The notes: a model not told the origin generated them from the letters alone. A stretch of 43,932 bases of DNA from an uncultured Verrucomicrobiota bacterium (GCA_903854475.1 CAINWP010000021.1:1-43932), one strand, 5' to 3'; counted from the first letter of the stretch, positions 28,219-38,875 are shown. Translations and numbers: made by a program.

Positions 28219-29745
28219 TTAGTTCCGACGACCACGCCCACCTCGGCGATTGCCATTGTCGCGGCCACGATCTTCACGTCCGCGGCGCTCGCCACCCTCC
28301 GAACGGTCCGAACGGGGGGCAGGAGCCGGAGCTTGACCGTTCTCGCGCAACCAGAGACGGCGTTCAATGTCATCCATCCGGTCCCAATTGGCCGGCTTGG
28401 GCACCTCGACGGGAGCGCCCCCTCCGGAGGAGGACTCAGGGGCCGACTCAGCCTGGGGCTGCGGGGCGCGCTGAGGACGCTCCGAAGGCTCCTCCATGCG
28501 ACGAGGGGCACGACCAGCCTCGCTGCGTTCGCCACCACGGTCAGGACGTTCACTCCGCTCGCCAGTGCGACCACGGGTTTCTTCACGCGGCGCGCGCTCC
28601 TCGCGCTGCGGACGCTCAACCCGCGGTTCACGGACCTCACGAACTTCACGAACCTCGCGAACTTCGCGCGGCACTGGGATCTCGCGAGGCACTGCACTCT
28701 CACGCGGAGCAACACTCTCACGGGCTCCGCGCGGATCGCGATCGCCACCTCGGCCCCGGCCGCCGTCACGGCCTCCAGAGCGCTCTCCACGGTCATCGCG
28801 AGCGCGTTCGGGACCTCGTTCCTGACCCCGATCATCACGCGGACGCTCTTCTGTACGCTCCGGTCGAGCATCACGGCGCGGTCGGGCTGCCGGGGCTTCG
28901 GCCGGGGCTTCACCGATGTGGGCATACAGCTTGGCTAAGCGGCGAGCGTGCTCGTCGTAGGCCGATTCAAACAACTGGGAGGCCTTCTCATTACCCACCA
29001 GCGCGGGCGCCGTGAGCACCGTCGGAGGCTTTCCAGCCTCGGTGAGCAGCGCGGCAACCTCGACCTTGATGGCATTAATGAGCATGCACCCGCCGATGGT
29101 GGAGCCGGGACCCACGGGGGTTTCGAGACCAGGAATTTCGATCATGGCGTCACCCGCCGGAGCACCCGTGTCGAGAACGACGTCGGCAAAGTCCTGCAGC
29201 TTGCGGCCATCGCGGCGCTGGCTGCGACTGGCCTCGCTATGGGCCTTGGAGATGATGGCTACCACCTTCACGCCACGGCGCTTGAACTCCTCCGCCATTT
29301 CGATCGGCACCAAATTGCATCCCGACGAGGAGGCCACCAGGGCGGTATCCTTAGGGGAAAGGTCGTAGTTGCGGAGGATGCGGGCGGCCAAGCCGTGGAC
29401 GTTCTCCAAGAACATCGCCTGCCGCTGTCCATTGGCACCCACCACGAGGTTGTGGAAGCTTAGGGAGAGCTCCACGATGGGGTTAAACCCGGGGAACGAT
29501 CCGTAGCGGGGCCACATTTCCTCAACGAGGATGCGGCTATGCCCGGAGCCAAAACAATGCACCATTCGGCCGGCCAAGATGGTCTCGGCAAAGAGGCTCG
29601 CGGCCTCCGCGATGGTCTCCTCTTGGGCGACGGCCGTGTCCAGAAGACTGCGGCACTGGTCAAGATAGTCAGCGATCACGGAAGGGAGGCTATCAGAAAC
29701 TCCCACCAGAAGTGGATGCCAAAGATTGACCTTCGATCCATTCAT
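28219..29745 (-). CDS. SIS-domain sugar isomerase-like protein with long Arg-rich C-terminal tail
   Basis: 508 residues. Residues 1-280 form a phosphosugar-binding SIS domain of the UPF0309 type: HCFGSGHSRILVEEMWPRYG, ALVASSSGCNLVPIEMAEEF, KVVAIISKAHSEASRSQRRD and the late VGPGSTIGGCMLINAIKVEV. Residues from about 285 are a low-complexity, mostly Arg/Glu/Asp/Gly/Pro tail (RPRRDARPERTEERPRDD, then PREVREVREVREVREPRV, ending GREDRGRDNGNRRGGRGRRN). One ordered-looking segment, WDRMDDIERRLWLREN, interrupts it near residues 460-475. Tails like this are typical of RNA-associated or condensate-forming proteins and are unexpected on a sugar-phosphate isomerase. The gene is first in the run purU, MetE-like, UlaG-like, and diverges from the DUF1549/DUF1553 gene 56 nt away. 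The substrate is unknown. Confidence 0.85.
   Translation of the reverse strand: MNGSKVNLWHPLLVGVSDSLPSVIADYLDQCRSLLDTAVAQEETIAEAASLFAETILAGRMVHCFGSGHSRILVEEMWPRYGSFPGFNPIVELSLSFHNLVVGANGQRQAMFLENVHGLAARILRNYDLSPKDTALVASSSGCNLVPIEMAEEFKRRGVKVVAIISKAHSEASRSQRRDGRKLQDFADVVLDTGAPAGDAMIEIPGLETPVGPGSTIGGCMLINAIKVEVAALLTEAGKPPTVLTAPALVGNEKASQLFESAYDEHARRLAKLYAHIGEAPAEAPAARPRRDARPERTEERPRDDRGQERGPERARDDRGERSGGRDGGRGRGGDRDPRGARESVAPRESAVPREIPVPREVREVREVREVREPRVERPQREERAPREETRGRTGERSERPDRGGERSEAGRAPRRMEEPSERPQRAPQPQAESAPESSSGGGAPVEVPKPANWDRMDDIERRLWLRENGQAPAPAPRSDRSEGGERRGREDRGRDNGNRRGGRGRRN
28627..28675. repeat. 9-nt tandem repeat coding for Val-Arg-Glu units
   Basis: Within the SIS tail, imperfect tandem 9-mers of the type cgaacttca/cgaacctcg encode four consecutive Val-Arg-Glu triplets. 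Copy-number change would keep the reading frame, so the tail could vary in length. Confidence 0.6.
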
Positions 29746-29801
29746 CCCGGAGTTGCATCCTGGGCTCCAACAAAACCAAACTTAGCGACTCTCCCGATGC
29801 C

Positions 29802-32800
29802 ATGACTGTCTCTCTACGCCCGGTGCGGTTTTCCGGCCCATTTGCAGCAATACTCGAGTTTCTAGTCGGGATCCTTCGATTGGCCGCCGCCGAACCCGCA
29901 GTTCCCTTTCCAGCAGACCACGCCGAACGCTTCACCCGCGGCCTTGAACTGTTCCGAAAAGAAATACGACCGCTCCTGACTACGCACTGTCTGCAATGCC
30001 ACGGTGGCGAAAAAACACAAAGCGACTTCAGTCTGGCCAGCCGCGAAGACCTTTTGAAGGGCGGAGCCGAGGGTCTGGCCATTCGTCTGTTTGACGGGCC
30101 GGGCAGCAAGCTTGTCCGCTTAGTCTCCCGCGCGGAAAAGCCCCACATGCCCTCCAAAGGAGAGCCTTTGCCCGAGGCCTCGGTCCAAGTCCTCTCCGAG
30201 TGGATTCACAACGGGGCCCCCTATGACGGCCCGCTCATCGCCGGACGCTCCAGTGGAACCCAGTCTGGGTCCGATTCGAAGGCGCTCAAACCCTTCACCG
30301 GATGGCCCTACCAAACGCTGGCCCAGGTCACGCCTCCCGAGGACCCGTCCTCAGGCTCCCACCCGATCGATGCCTTCATCCAGGCCCGCCTAGTGGAGAA
30401 AAACCTCTCACTGAATCCCGAGGCCGATCGTCGCACCCAACTCCGTCGGGCCTCTTTCGATTTGCTCGGCCTGCCCCCTACCCCGGCTGCTCTGGAGGCC
30501 TTTAAACTAGATTCTGCCCCGGGGGCGTGGGAACGGGCGATCGACACACTGTTGGCCCAACCTCAGCACGGCGAGCGCTGGGCGCGTCATTGGTTAGATG
30601 TGGCACGATTCGGCGAAAGCTCAGGCTTCGAACACGACTACGACCGACCGGGCGCCCATCACTTCCGGGACTTTGTTATCAAGGCTCTGAATGCCGATAT
30701 GCCCTACGACCAGTTCGTGCAGTGGCAGTTGGCCGGTGACGAGTTCGAGCCGGGGAACCCGCTGGCACTGATGGCCACCGGGTTCCTTGGAGCCGGGGTG
30801 TTCCCCACGCAAATCACTGCCAACGAGGTGGAGCGGACCCGCTATGACGCAATGGACGACATGCTGTCCACCACGACCTCCGCCATGCTCGGTATGACCG
30901 TGGGGTGCGCCCGATGCCATGACCACAAGTTCGATCCCATTCCCAACCGGGATTACTACCGTCTGCTGTCGACCTTCACCACCACCGTCCGCAGTCAGCG
31001 GCAACTCGACCTCAATCCGGAACAAACCCAACGTCGGTTGGCCGCCTTTGATGCCGACCACGCCCAATATAAGGCCGAACTCACTCAGTACGAGCAAGCC
31101 GTGCTCCCCAAGCACTTCGAGACGTGGCTGGGATCCGGGGCGGCACCAAAAGTTGCGGCCGACTGGGAATTACTGGAATCCCCCGTCTGGAAATCTCTAG
31201 GCGGCGCCAGCTTCCGGGCGATGGCCGACGGGTCCTTCCTGGCCGAGGGCAAGAACGCCGACCACGATACCTACACCGTCACCGGACAAAGCCCGAGCCC
31301 GACGCTGCGATCGCTGCGCTTGGAGGCACTGCCCGATCCGAGCCTACCCCATGGCGGACCCGGCCGGGCCGACAATGGAAACCTAGGGCTGAGCCGCATC
31401 CGGGTCTTTGCCCAACCGTTGTCGGGAGGTGAGCGGCAGGAGATCCGCTTGGTGCGCCCCCGGGCCACCTTCGAACAAAACGCCGGCAACCTGTCCATCG
31501 CAGGATCATTGGACAACGACCCGCACACCGGATGGGCGGTCGACCCAAAATTCGGCACCCGACACGCCGCCATCGTCGATTTCGAGTCTCCCATCCGGAT
31601 GGCTGGAGGTGTCCGCTTGAGCGTCGAATTGGAGTTCAAGGTTAATAGCCGTCACCACATCGGACGGCCGCGCATTTCGGTGACCTCAATGGCCGCAGCC
31701 CCGTTCGACTCCGAGGGCGTTCCGGCCGGGATCGCCGGCCTGTTCGAGCGAATCAAGGCCCCAGGAAGCGGCCCCGCCTCGTTCTCGGCCAGCGAACGGA
31801 AGACGCTATTGGATTGGTGGAAGACTTCGGACGCGGGCTGGAGCCAGGCTCACCAAAAGGTCCAAGCCCACGAGAAAAACCGTCCCAAGCCTGAGTTGAC
31901 ACAGGTCCTCATGTGCGGCGAGGGCTATCCGGCCCTTCGCATGCACACCCAGGGCGGAGACTTCCTGCCGGAGACCCATTTTTTGCATCGGGGCAGCGCC
32001 GACCAAAAACGCGGCGTCGCCAGCCCGAGCTTTCTACAAGTGCTCATGAAGTCACCCGACTCCGAATCTCACTGGCGCTGGCAGCCACCCACCGGAGCCC
32101 CGTATTCGGGCCGACGTCGCTCGCTGGCCCTCTGGATGACCGACAGCAGTGAGGGTGCGGGGCACCTGCTCGCCCGGGTCATCGTCAATCGCTTGTGGCA
32201 GCACCACTTCGGTCAAGGGCTTGTTGCCACACCCAATGATTTTGGCGTCCAGGGGGGCAAACCTTCGCATCCTGAACTGCTCGATTGGCTGGCGGGCGAA
32301 CTCATCCGCGGGGGCTGGCGACTCAAGCCCCTGCATCGCCTGATGATGACTAGCCGCACCTATCGCCAGTCCTCAGCGCCCTCCGAGGCGAAGGCTCAGC
32401 AAGACCCAAACAACTCACTCCTGTCTCGACGTGTTCCAAGCAGGCTCGAAGCCGAGGCCATTCGCGACACCCTGCTCTGGATCACCGGTGCCCTCGATGC
32501 CACCCCGTTCGGGCCTGGGACCTTGGATGAATCCAGCCGTCGCCGGAGCATTTATTTCACAATCAAACGCAGCCAACTCATTCCGGCCATGCAGGTCTTC
32601 GATGCTCCAGAACCACTGGTTAGCCAGAGCACCCGCCCAGCCACCACCGTTGCGCCCCAAGCCCTCTGGCTTATGAACAACCCGAAAGTTCGGGAGTGGG
32701 CCACTGGATGGGCCCATCGATTGGCGGACACCGCTTCCCAGGAACCGTCCCAATGGGTTACCATCGCCTACCGACGGGCCCTGCAGCGGTCTCCCAGCCC

Positions 32801-32945
32801 GCTGGAATTGAAGGCCTCCATCGACTTCATGAAGCAGCAAACCGAACGGTATCGACTGGCAGGGACCGCTCGGCCTGAACTGCAGTCCGCCACGGATTTG
32901 CTGCAAACCCTCATTAGCCTCAACGAGGTCATCTATGTGGACTGA
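29802..32945 (+). CDS. DUF1549/DUF1553 protein with planctomycete-type cytochrome c domain
   Basis: 1047 residues with a signal-like hydrophobic segment (about 12-28). A PSCyt1-type domain carries the haem site CLQCH (C63, C66, H67). DUF1549 follows from about residue 185 (IDAFIQARLVEKNLSLNPEA, FDLLGLPPTP, WARHWLDVARFGESSGFEHD). It includes a second CxxCH, GCARCHDHKFDPIPNRDYY, near residues 369-373. A spacer beta-rich region comes next, then DUF1553 from about residue 760 (VIVNRLWQHHFGQGLVATPN, PSHPELLDWLAGEL, LMMTSRTYRQSS, near-terminal TLISLNEVIYVD). Such proteins are a hallmark of Planctomycetota and Verrucomicrobiota and usually pair with DUF1501 genes, as here. They are thought to be periplasmic redox or polysaccharide-related proteins; the reaction is unknown. 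Start ATG, no Shine-Dalgarno. Confidence 0.9.
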   Translation: MTVSLRPVRFSGPFAAILEFLVGILRLAAAEPAVPFPADHAERFTRGLELFRKEIRPLLTTHCLQCHGGEKTQSDFSLASREDLLKGGAEGLAIRLFDGPGSKLVRLVSRAEKPHMPSKGEPLPEASVQVLSEWIHNGAPYDGPLIAGRSSGTQSGSDSKALKPFTGWPYQTLAQVTPPEDPSSGSHPIDAFIQARLVEKNLSLNPEADRRTQLRRASFDLLGLPPTPAALEAFKLDSAPGAWERAIDTLLAQPQHGERWARHWLDVARFGESSGFEHDYDRPGAHHFRDFVIKALNADMPYDQFVQWQLAGDEFEPGNPLALMATGFLGAGVFPTQITANEVERTRYDAMDDMLSTTTSAMLGMTVGCARCHDHKFDPIPNRDYYRLLSTFTTTVRSQRQLDLNPEQTQRRLAAFDADHAQYKAELTQYEQAVLPKHFETWLGSGAAPKVAADWELLESPVWKSLGGASFRAMADGSFLAEGKNADHDTYTVTGQSPSPTLRSLRLEALPDPSLPHGGPGRADNGNLGLSRIRVFAQPLSGGERQEIRLVRPRATFEQNAGNLSIAGSLDNDPHTGWAVDPKFGTRHAAIVDFESPIRMAGGVRLSVELEFKVNSRHHIGRPRISVTSMAAAPFDSEGVPAGIAGLFERIKAPGSGPASFSASERKTLLDWWKTSDAGWSQAHQKVQAHEKNRPKPELTQVLMCGEGYPALRMHTQGGDFLPETHFLHRGSADQKRGVASPSFLQVLMKSPDSESHWRWQPPTGAPYSGRRRSLALWMTDSSEGAGHLLARVIVNRLWQHHFGQGLVATPNDFGVQGGKPSHPELLDWLAGELIRGGWRLKPLHRLMMTSRTYRQSSAPSEAKAQQDPNNSLLSRRVPSRLEAEAIRDTLLWITGALDATPFGPGTLDESSRRRSIYFTIKRSQLIPAMQVFDAPEPLVSQSTRPATTVAPQALWLMNNPKVREWATGWAHRLADTASQEPSQWVTIAYRRALQRSPSPLELKASIDFMKQQTERYRLAGTARPELQSATDLLQTLISLNEVIYVD

Positions 32946-33271
32946 CCTCTGCTCCTCCACTGTGGCGATGCATCCGCCCAAGGCATGGGTCGATCGGTTC
33001 CCGAAATCCTGGGATGACGAACCCTATCGGGAGCAGAATGGCTCCCTGCCTCACCCCCGCCCGCGTGCGGCCTACGCGGCCATGATCTCGGACCTGGATG
33101 AACCTGTAGGCCAAGTGCTGCGGGCCCTGGATTCAGCAGAGCGGACCGACCTCGCAACCTGGCACCCGAAGCTCATCGCCCGTGCCGAGGAGATCCTTCG
33201 GGATCAGGTCCATGACAACCCCGTCGTTCCTGTTCCATTCCCGGCCTTCGACCGAAGAACCCCAACGTTCC

Positions 33272-34732
<1,461 letters not shown>

Positions 34733-34881
34733 GAAATTCGAGGAGCAGTCGCTTCAAAAAACCCGAGATTGGATTTGGAAGGTTTCAGGAACATCCTTGA
34801 AGCCCGTGCTGAGCGCGTCGCGCCGTCCTCCTGGGTTGTCCGGTGTCGCCGATGAACTCCGCCACAGCTCTCATTCCATCC

Positions 34882-36015
34882 ATGCCCCTGAAACGCACCC
34901 CCCTCTTCACAGCGCACCAGCAACTCGGCGGCAAGCTCATCGAGTTCGGAGGCTGGGAAATGCCCGTCCAGTACACCTCGATTGTCGAGGAGCACCATGC
35001 GGTCCGCCGCTCGGCCGGAATCTTCGATATCAGCCACATGGGCGAAATCTGGTTCGAAGGGCCAAAGGCATTGGAATTCCTCAATGGATTGCTCACCAAC
35101 GACCTTCGAAAACTAACCATCGGCTTCGGCCAATATACCCACTTGTGTCTCGAAACGGGCGGCACCATCGATGACTTGTACGCCTATCGGGTCGCCGAAG
35201 AAACCTACCTGCTCATTATTAACGCCGGCCGCATTGACGCGGACGTGGCATGGCTGGAGACCCACTGGAACGCCTTTCCGGATCGCGCTGACGTGCGCAT
35301 GAACCACGTGTCGGCCACTACGGGTGCCATCGCCATTCAGGGGCCCCGAGTTCCAGAATTCATCGATGCACTGTTCCCGGGCCACTCGCTCGGCGGTGTC
35401 ACAGCAGTGTCTGCATCAGCGTTGGCCAAAAACCAAATCGGGCGGTGGGATCGGGACGGTGAAACTCTCTGGGTAGCCCGTACCGGCTACACCGGTGAGG
35501 ACGGATTCGAGGTGGTCGCTCCGAACGCCTTACTGGAGCCCCTCTGGCAAGCAGCCCTTGCCGCTGGGGCCTCGGTGGGCATCCGCCCCTGTGGCCTCGG
35601 AGCCCGAGACACCTTGCGGACGGAAGTTTGCTATCCGCTCTACGGCCACGAACTTGACGAACAAACCTCACCAGTGGAGGCGGGACTAGGCTTCTTCATC
35701 GCCTGGGACAAGGGAGACTTTGTCGGTCGTTCCGCGCTGTTGAAACAAAAGGAGGAGGGGCTTTCCAAAAAGTGTGTCGCCTTCCGGATGACCGAAAAAT
35801 CAGCTCCGCCTCGTCCGAGCTATCCGGTCGTGGTTGCCGAGACCGTGGTCGGTACGGTGGTCAGCGGCACCCAAAGTCCAACGCTGACCGCAGGCATTGG
35901 CATGGCCTATGTACCGCCCTCCCTCGCCACCCCGGGAACCGCCCTTCAAATCGAAATCCGAGGTAAGCGGTTTGCCGCCGAAGTGGTCAAGAAACCCTTC
36001 TATCGCAAGGCCTAG
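34882..36015 (+). CDS. gcvT: Glycine cleavage system T protein (aminomethyltransferase)
   Basis: 377 residues from the ATG at 34882 (MPLKRTPLFTAHQQLGGKL), which matches the usual GcvT beginning; ATG 34852 and GTG 34843 are in-frame alternatives and none has a Shine-Dalgarno. Conserved parts include IEFGGWEMPVQYTSIVEEH, GIFDISHMGEI, GGTIDDLYAYRV (folate-binding Asp), ARTGYTGEDGFEV, GLGARDTLRTEVCYPLYGHE and FVGRSALL. It transfers the methylene group from the H-protein-bound aminomethyl to tetrahydrofolate, releasing ammonia. gcvH and gcvP are not next to it. No glycine riboswitch is apparent in the 119 nt upstream. Confidence 0.93.
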   Translation: MPLKRTPLFTAHQQLGGKLIEFGGWEMPVQYTSIVEEHHAVRRSAGIFDISHMGEIWFEGPKALEFLNGLLTNDLRKLTIGFGQYTHLCLETGGTIDDLYAYRVAEETYLLIINAGRIDADVAWLETHWNAFPDRADVRMNHVSATTGAIAIQGPRVPEFIDALFPGHSLGGVTAVSASALAKNQIGRWDRDGETLWVARTGYTGEDGFEVVAPNALLEPLWQAALAAGASVGIRPCGLGARDTLRTEVCYPLYGHELDEQTSPVEAGLGFFIAWDKGDFVGRSALLKQKEEGLSKKCVAFRMTEKSAPPRPSYPVVVAETVVGTVVSGTQSPTLTAGIGMAYVPPSLATPGTALQIEIRGKRFAAEVVKKPFYRKA

Positions 36016-36030
36016 ACCCGTCTAAAAACC

Positions 36031-36078
36031 AACAGGGTCCGCCTCATCGGTAGAACACCGTGTGAAGCGGACCCTGTT
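36031..36078. terminator. Bidirectional terminator between gcvT and desaturase gene
   Basis: 12-bp perfect arms aacagggtccgc (36031-36042) and gcggaccctgtt (36067-36078), with a smaller inner stem cggt/accg. On the minus strand GGTTTTTAG follows, which suits the convergent desaturase transcript; on the plus strand the T-run is weak. Confidence 0.7.
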
Positions 36079-36149
36079 CGAGTTAGAAATTTTGGTGGGA
36101 ATGGAAACGGCTAATCCTGCTGTCTAGGCTGTCTCAGCTCTTTCTAACC

Positions 36150-37076
36150 TCAGTGGGCCACTTGAACATTCGAGGCCAACCCGAAGATATTTAGAATCCG
36201 AATCAGGATCCAGGTCAGATCCATCTGATACCAGCGAAGACCATGTCGGGCCGACTGCGGATGTGCGTGGTGGTTATTATGCCACCCCTCACCGAGCGAA
36301 ACGACTGCGACGGCCGCATTGTTGCGGCTCTCATCCCGAGTCTTAAAGGGTTGTGTACCCCAAAGATGGCAAATGGAATTCACGCTCCAAGTGGCGTGGT
36401 GCCCCATGAATACCCGGGCCAGACCGCCCCAGAGAAATCCCGTTAAGGCCCCCATCCAAGTTTGGGTGATCAAGCCACCCAGAATTCCGGGAAGAACCAA
36501 CCCGGTCAGTGCCCACCAAACAAAACCGCGGTGAATCACACGGGCCACCGGATCCTTGGAGAGGTCGGGCAGGCTGCGAACGGTCATCGCATCGGCGCCG
36601 CGGAACATCCAGCCCATGTGGGAATGCCAGAAGCCGAGCATCAAGCCCTTCATGCCCTCACCGTGTTCGTGGGGTGAATGGGGGTCACCTTTCACATCGC
36701 TGTGCTGGTGATGACGGCGGTGCGTGGCCACCCAGAAGAACAACGGCCCTTGGACCGCCATCGATCCGGCGATGCCGAACAACGCGCGAATAAAGGCTGG
36801 GCAGGTGAAGCTGCGGTGGGTGAAGAGGCGATGGTAGCCCCCGGTGACACCAAAACCTGCGATCAAGTACATGATCACAAAGAGGATGACGTCCAACGGG
36901 CGAAGGATCTTGTTCCAAGCAAGCACGGCGGCCGTCATGAAACCGATCCAAGGTACGAGGACTGCCACCAAGGTGAAAACCTGGGTACGACGAACGCCCG
37001 CACTAGGGGCAGAGGTTGATGGCTGACTGGTCACTTGTGTGGAACCTGCAGATCCTGGAAGTGGAAAACGAGACAT
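36150..37076 (-). CDS. Membrane fatty acid (acyl-CoA/delta-9-type) desaturase
   Basis: 308 residues from the ATG at 37076 (MSRFPLPGSAG); an ATG at 37097 and a TTG at 37118 are alternatives. The three histidine boxes of stearoyl-CoA-type desaturases are intact: HRLFTH, HRRHH and HNNHH (in SLGEGWHNNHHAHPQSARHG). Four hydrophobic stretches (for example VLVPWIGFMTAAVLAW and GLVLPGILGGLITQTW) predict a membrane di-iron enzyme introducing a cis double bond to adjust membrane fluidity. It converges on gcvT, with a shared terminator. Confidence 0.92.
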   Translation of the reverse strand: MSRFPLPGSAGSTQVTSQPSTSAPSAGVRRTQVFTLVAVLVPWIGFMTAAVLAWNKILRPLDVILFVIMYLIAGFGVTGGYHRLFTHRSFTCPAFIRALFGIAGSMAVQGPLFFWVATHRRHHQHSDVKGDPHSPHEHGEGMKGLMLGFWHSHMGWMFRGADAMTVRSLPDLSKDPVARVIHRGFVWWALTGLVLPGILGGLITQTWMGALTGFLWGGLARVFMGHHATWSVNSICHLWGTQPFKTRDESRNNAAVAVVSLGEGWHNNHHAHPQSARHGLRWYQMDLTWILIRILNIFGLASNVQVAH

Positions 37077-37173
37077 TTTAAAAAAATTAACCAACATCAA
37101 TTGCTTATAGGACAACAAAACCTACAAAGGTCTTTTTGTCTACCTTCGGCCTGCAAGACCCATGACCAGCCCT

Positions 37174-38526
37174 CTACACCGATGCGGCCGTAGGATGGGT
37201 CCAGGGACTACGATAAGGCCGCGCCAACAGATGTGTCGCCTCGGTGTCCCCGACAATGGTGTGGGTCTTAGGATCCCAGCGCAGTGTTCGCCCGCCGAGT
37301 TGCTGCGACAAATTGGCTAAGACGCACGACGCTGTGGAAATGTGCCCCTGCTCGATATCGGCCACCGGCTTGGAACCGCTGCGGCGGCACTCCAGCAAGT
37401 TGCGCATGTGTCCACGAATGGCCGGAGCACAGTGCTTCTCTAGGTCCTTCTCAGTCTGGTCTTCCGGATACTGGTCGAGCTCCATGCCGACATCCTTGTG
37501 CACCGGATTACCAGCGCCCTGCGGTGTGTAGTCGTAGCCAAAGACACTGGCCTTGAGAGTGCCCTTGTCGCCGTAGAACGTGGCACTCCAGGGGTACTTG
37601 GGATCGCCGCCTTCGCCCCAGGTCCGGTGGGTCCAGCGCACTTGCACGTTGCCGTAGTCGAAGGTCGCAGTCTGCGTGTCGGTGATGTTGGCCCGGCTCG
37701 CCTTGTCCACCAAGATGCCGCCATTGGAACTCACCGAGTTGGGCCATCCGAGGTCCATCATCCAGCGCACCATGTCCAGCATGTGGATGCACATGTCACC
37801 CACGATGCCATTTCCATATTCCGAGAACGCCCGCCATCCACGCGGATGGACCATTTTGTTGTAAGGCCGCATGGGTGCGGGGCCAGTCCACATCTCATAA
37901 TCTAGCCATTCTGGTGGCGCGGTGTCGGGCGCGGTGGCCAGGGTGTCCCGGGCGCGCATGTGCCAGTAGCAGCAGATTTCCACATGGGCGATGGTGCCCA
38001 GCTTGCCCTCGCGAAGAATGCGATCACGCGCCTCGATGAGGTGCGGTGTGCTGCGGCGCTGGGTGCCTACTTGCACCGTCCGACCATATTTGCGAGCCGC
38101 CGCCAGCATGGCCTGACTCTCGACGATGTCCACGCCTGTGGGTTTCTGCACATAAATGTCAGCCCCCGCCTTGCAGGCCTCGATCATAGGCAAGGCGTGC
38201 CAATGATCCGGAGTCCCGATGAGCACCACATCCAGATCTTTCTCTGCGAGCATCTTCCGGTAATCGCCGTAGGTCCGGGGCTGCTTGCCGGACTTCTGCC
38301 GCTGGGCCACCAACGCCGCCGCGTCGGTCAGCATACGACGATCCACATCGCACAGCGAAACCACGTCCACCGGGGCAACCTGAATGAGTCGCAGCAAGTC
38401 CGCCTTGCCGTACCAACCCGTTCCAATCAATCCCACCCGAAGGGCTTTTTCCTGAGCGAAGGTCGTCGGAACAAAGGTGGCGGCCGACAAGGCTGCGCCA
38501 GTCTGAAGAAACTTTCGGCGTGTCAT
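37174..38526 (-). CDS. Gfo/Idh/MocA family oxidoreductase, exported
   Basis: 450 residues with a Tat-like signal (MTRRKFLQTGAALSAATFV). The Rossmann dinucleotide fold begins at LRVGLIGTGWYGKADLLRL. Later markers are VVSLCDVD, VLIGTPDHWHALPMIEACKA, GADIYVQKP (Lys of the usual EKP motif, here QKP) and VGTQRRSTPH. The C-terminal substrate domain follows (MWTGPAPMRPYNKMVHPRGW, NGIVGDMCIHMLDMVRWMMD). These enzymes oxidise or reduce sugars using tightly bound NAD(P); secreted forms are numerous in Planctomycetota and Verrucomicrobiota. The specific sugar cannot be read from the sequence. Confidence 0.9.
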   Translation of the reverse strand: MTRRKFLQTGAALSAATFVPTTFAQEKALRVGLIGTGWYGKADLLRLIQVAPVDVVSLCDVDRRMLTDAAALVAQRQKSGKQPRTYGDYRKMLAEKDLDVVLIGTPDHWHALPMIEACKAGADIYVQKPTGVDIVESQAMLAAARKYGRTVQVGTQRRSTPHLIEARDRILREGKLGTIAHVEICCYWHMRARDTLATAPDTAPPEWLDYEMWTGPAPMRPYNKMVHPRGWRAFSEYGNGIVGDMCIHMLDMVRWMMDLGWPNSVSSNGGILVDKASRANITDTQTATFDYGNVQVRWTHRTWGEGGDPKYPWSATFYGDKGTLKASVFGYDYTPQGAGNPVHKDVGMELDQYPEDQTEKDLEKHCAPAIRGHMRNLLECRRSGSKPVADIEQGHISTASCVLANLSQQLGGRTLRWDPKTHTIVGDTEATHLLARPYRSPWTHPTAASV

Positions 38527-38875
38527 GGCTCTTTGCTAGACAATCGAGCCCGCCAACTCAAGCCCGCTCCGGGCCCAATGCCGCCCTGATGTCGGCCGAG
38601 CATGTCCTTGGAGTACTTTGAACCTGTCACTTTATCATCACCCAGAGGCAAGGCTGAACCGATCCCACACTTTGAACCTGTCACTCTGTTGTCCTGTCAC
38701 TCTGTTGTGATTGCTGGGCACTGGGGCAACGTCGCTGCCGAGCCCAAAGGCAGCGATCCAGGCCTTGCTCAAACATCGAACCGGTCACTGGAGGTCGCCG
38801 GCCAACATATCATCCCATCAGGATCGATTGATTTGACTCTTGATTCCCCATCCGGACCGGCCACTGTTGAAACTC
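38527..38875. other. Intergenic region upstream of metF with short repeats
   Basis: The 349-nt gap between the divergent oxidoreductase and metF genes has no supported ORF. It holds the direct repeats at 38615-38708 and an 8-bp perfect hairpin tcgctgcc/ggcagcga at 38732-38756. I compared it by eye with SAM, SAH and cobalamin riboswitch signatures and saw no match. Confidence 0.5.
38615..38708. repeat. Short direct repeats
   Basis: The 17-mer actttgaacctgtcact occurs at 38615-38631 and 38669-38685. The second copy runs into a perfect 16-nt tandem repeat, cctgtcactctgttgt, at 38677-38692 and 38693-38708. Function is unknown. Confidence 0.8.

Noticed and set aside
28213-28938. Plus-strand open frames opposite the SIS tail
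   Set aside because: They arise from the biased Arg/Glu codons of the tail on the other strand and show only Thr/Ala/Ser low complexity with no domain.
34733-34881. Possible glycine riboswitch before gcvT
   Set aside because: The characteristic conserved glycine-aptamer blocks are not visible by eye, and the gap is too short for a tandem aptamer.
38615-38708. Possible CRISPR array
   Set aside because: Only two copies of each short repeat occur, one pair in direct tandem with no spacers, and no cas genes are present.
38527-38875. Possible SAM or SAH riboswitch before metF
   Set aside because: The region has repeats and one hairpin but none of the conserved core sequences of SAM-I, SAM-II or SAH elements that I know.
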